A stretch of DNA of 64,000 nucleotides from Alphaproteobacteria bacterium (GTDB taxonomy: Bacteria > Pseudomonadota > Alphaproteobacteria > DSM-16000 > Inquilinaceae): NCBI GenBank assembly GCA_028277405.1, contig JANQGH010000091.1, positions 1 to 64,000 of the forward strand, written 5' to 3'. Positions 62,533 through 64,000 of this stretch are shown here, in pieces; position 1 is the stretch's first letter, and each line of letters begins with the position of its first letter. Position numbers and translations under genes: made by a program. The notes under the pieces are model-generated. The model made no database searches. It saw only the letters and a program-made list of their open reading frames with translations, and was not told where the DNA came from.

Positions 62533-63027
62533 ATGGACTATTTCAGGGACGATACCGACCGCCGGCTGGCGTCCTTGCTGCAAGCCAACGCGCGGGCGTC
62601 GACCGCGTCGCTCGCCCGCCAGCTCGGCATCGCGCGCTCGACCGTGCACGAACGCATCGCCAGGCTGGAACGGACAGGGGCCATCACCGGCTATGCCGCG
62701 ATCCTGGCGCGCAACCCTACGGACCAAAACTCGCAAGCCCTGGTGATGCTGTCTGTCAATCAGCAGAAGTCGCGCCAGGTGGTCGACCGGCTGGACGCGT
62801 TTCCCGAGATCAAGCTGGCGCTGGCGGTAAGCGGCGAGCATGACCTGTTCTTGAGCGTCGAGGCGCCGCGCCTCGAAGACCTCGATGCGCTTTTGGACGA
62901 GATTGCGGAGATCCCAGGGGTCGAGCGAACCAAATCCTGGATCGTCCTGGCACGCAAGTTCGATCGCCGCCATCACGAAACCCTTCGGCATGCCGGGCGC
63001 GGTGCCGGTCCCGATCCCAACGGCTGA
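62533..63027 (+). CDS. Lrp/AsnC-family transcriptional regulator
   Basis: 164 residues from the ATG at 62533. Winged helix: RRLASLLQANARASTASLAR and GIARSTVHERIARLERTGAI. The C-terminal RAM domain (ALAVSGEHDLFLSVEAPRLE) binds amino acid. It sits between the dehydrogenase and a DadA-like gene, and likely regulates both. Confidence 0.9.
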   Translation: MDYFRDDTDRRLASLLQANARASTASLARQLGIARSTVHERIARLERTGAITGYAAILARNPTDQNSQALVMLSVNQQKSRQVVDRLDAFPEIKLALAVSGEHDLFLSVEAPRLEDLDALLDEIAEIPGVERTKSWIVLARKFDRRHHETLRHAGRGAGPDPNG

Positions 63028-63116
63028 ATGCTAAGCTCGGGCCGGTCCCGTCGCCGATGGGACTTTGACCGTCACCCGAAAAAGTGTCCAAGGCAACGAG
63101 AAGAAGGAGAGCGCGC

Positions 63117-64000
63117 GTGCACGTCGCCATCGTCGGAGGGGGGATCGTCGGTGTTTCGACGGCGGAATGGCTGCGCCGTCAGAGCGCCGAGGTCACGCTG
63201 ATCGACCGCGGCGTCGCCGATCAGGCAGCGTCGTTCGGCAATGGCGGTGTTCTGGCGCGCTGCGCCATCGTGCCGGTCTCGGTTCCAGGCCTGCTCGCCC
63301 AGGCGCCCGCCATGCTGCTGAATCCGAATAAGCCGCTGTTCTTGCGCTGGTCTTATCTGCCGCGAATGCTGCCCTGGCTCGCTTCCTTCCATGCGGCGGG
63401 CAAGGCGAGCAGGGTGCGCGAGATCGCGGCCGGCCTCATGCCGCTGCTGTCCGATACCGTGGAGCAGCATCAGGCACTGGCGGAAGGCACGCCGGCCGAA
63501 CGCTGGATTGTTCCCGGCGACTATCTCTACGTCTATCCCGACCGGGCGGCCTTTGATCGGGACGCGTTCGGCTGGGCGCTTCGGCGCGAGCACGGCATCA
63601 CCGGAGACGAAATGGACGCCGAGGCTCTGCGCGCCTTCGATCCCGCGATCGGGCCGGGGGCAGGTTTCGCCTATCGCATGACGGATCACGGCCGGATCAC
63701 CAATCCGGGCGCCTATGTGGCTGACCTGACCGCCTGGTTCGAGGGCCAGGGCGGCAAACGAATCATCGCCGACGTCAACTCGGTCGAACCAGACGACACC
63801 GGTGTTCGCGTGCTCTATCAAGGAGGCGAAGTCAGGGCCGACCGGGTCGCCATTTGCGGCGGCGCCTGGTCGAAGACGCTGGTCGAGCCTCTGGGCCACA
63901 AGGTCAAGCTGGAAAGCGAACGCGGCTATCACATGGTCTTCGAGAACCCGAGCAACCAGCCGCCCGCTCCCTACATGGTCGCCGACGGCAAATTCGTGGC
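63117..64000 (+). CDS. D-amino acid dehydrogenase-like FAD oxidoreductase, 3'-truncated
   Basis: 294 full codons from the GTG at 63117 (AAGAAGGAGAG site) are visible, open to the window end. VAIVGGGIVGVSTAEWLRRQ binds FAD, FGNGGVLARCA is the substrate loop and ERGYHMVFENPSNQP follows, as in DadA. Deaminates D-amino acids to keto acids with electrons going to the quinone pool. With the saccharopine-dehydrogenase homolog and the Lrp regulator it forms an amino-acid degradation group. The remaining third lies outside the window. Confidence 0.88.
   Translation, partial: MHVAIVGGGIVGVSTAEWLRRQSAEVTLIDRGVADQAASFGNGGVLARCAIVPVSVPGLLAQAPAMLLNPNKPLFLRWSYLPRMLPWLASFHAAGKASRVREIAAGLMPLLSDTVEQHQALAEGTPAERWIVPGDYLYVYPDRAAFDRDAFGWALRREHGITGDEMDAEALRAFDPAIGPGAGFAYRMTDHGRITNPGAYVADLTAWFEGQGGKRIIADVNSVEPDDTGVRVLYQGGEVRADRVAICGGAWSKTLVEPLGHKVKLESERGYHMVFENPSNQPPAPYMVADGKFV

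Overview
The window is about 64 kb of GC-rich, densely coding chromosome from a Gram-negative heterotroph. The transporter repertoire (two carbohydrate ABC systems, one of them with two ATPases, and a TctABC system), rhizobial/Rhodobacter-type sugar gene sets and many GTG/TTG starts point to an alphaproteobacterium, probably near Rhodospirillales or Rhizobiales. This placement is inference. I see no rRNA, tRNA, CRISPR array, insertion sequence or phage module. The content is mainly catabolic islands with their regulators, plus several small clusters of unknown function.

Layout. 1-12 kb: the 3' part of PEP synthase, an HdeA-like secreted protein, a phospholipase C-type phosphoesterase, two small envelope proteins, a glycosyltransferase, a Rieske/glutamate-synthase fusion, and a four-gene membrane redox operon (ferric-reductase-like/Rieske protein with three membrane partners). 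12-28.5 kb: RbsD/FucU mutarotase, mtnA and mtnK, then a long operon of two permeases, two ATPases, a Tat-exported binding protein, DhaK, DhaL, a class II aldolase/SDR fusion and an SDR. Convergent to it lie a mannitol-dehydrogenase-family oxidoreductase (UxuB-like) and UxaC. Kinase, isomerase, aldolase and a divergent transporter together suggest uptake and breakdown of a 5-deoxy- or 5-methylthio-pentose, or of a related ketose, to DHAP. 28.8-32.4 kb: a five-gene cluster built around DUF2589 proteins, the least explained part of the window. 32.6-40.2 kb: a GntR regulator, a STAS protein beside a cyclase/RsbW-kinase fusion, a 1-Cys peroxiredoxin, a periplasmic rhodanese, a DUF533 protein, a zinc-ribbon protein and a stand-alone SecD P1-head protein.

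40.3-51.8 kb: eleven co-oriented genes for a TctABC transporter, two TIM-barrel isomerases, an enolase-superfamily enzyme, an NAD-dependent epimerase, a TetR regulator, two DapA-like lyases and a Gfo/Idh dehydrogenase. Two palindromes of the same design, one before tctC and one before the DapA-like gene, probably make both halves one TetR regulon. 51.8-58.5 kb: a sorbitol/mannitol-type system (SorC regulator, smoE-F-G-K-like ABC genes, polyol SDR) ending in the remains of a sorbitol dehydrogenase gene that has lost about 150 codons and carries two frameshifts. 58.5-64 kb: twin lipoproteins, a GST overlapping an ECF sigma factor, and an amino-acid catabolism group (saccharopine-dehydrogenase family, Lrp/AsnC, DadA-like, cut by the window end).

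Most family calls rest on recognisable motifs in the translated sequences. Substrates of the transporters and pathways are inferred from gene context only.
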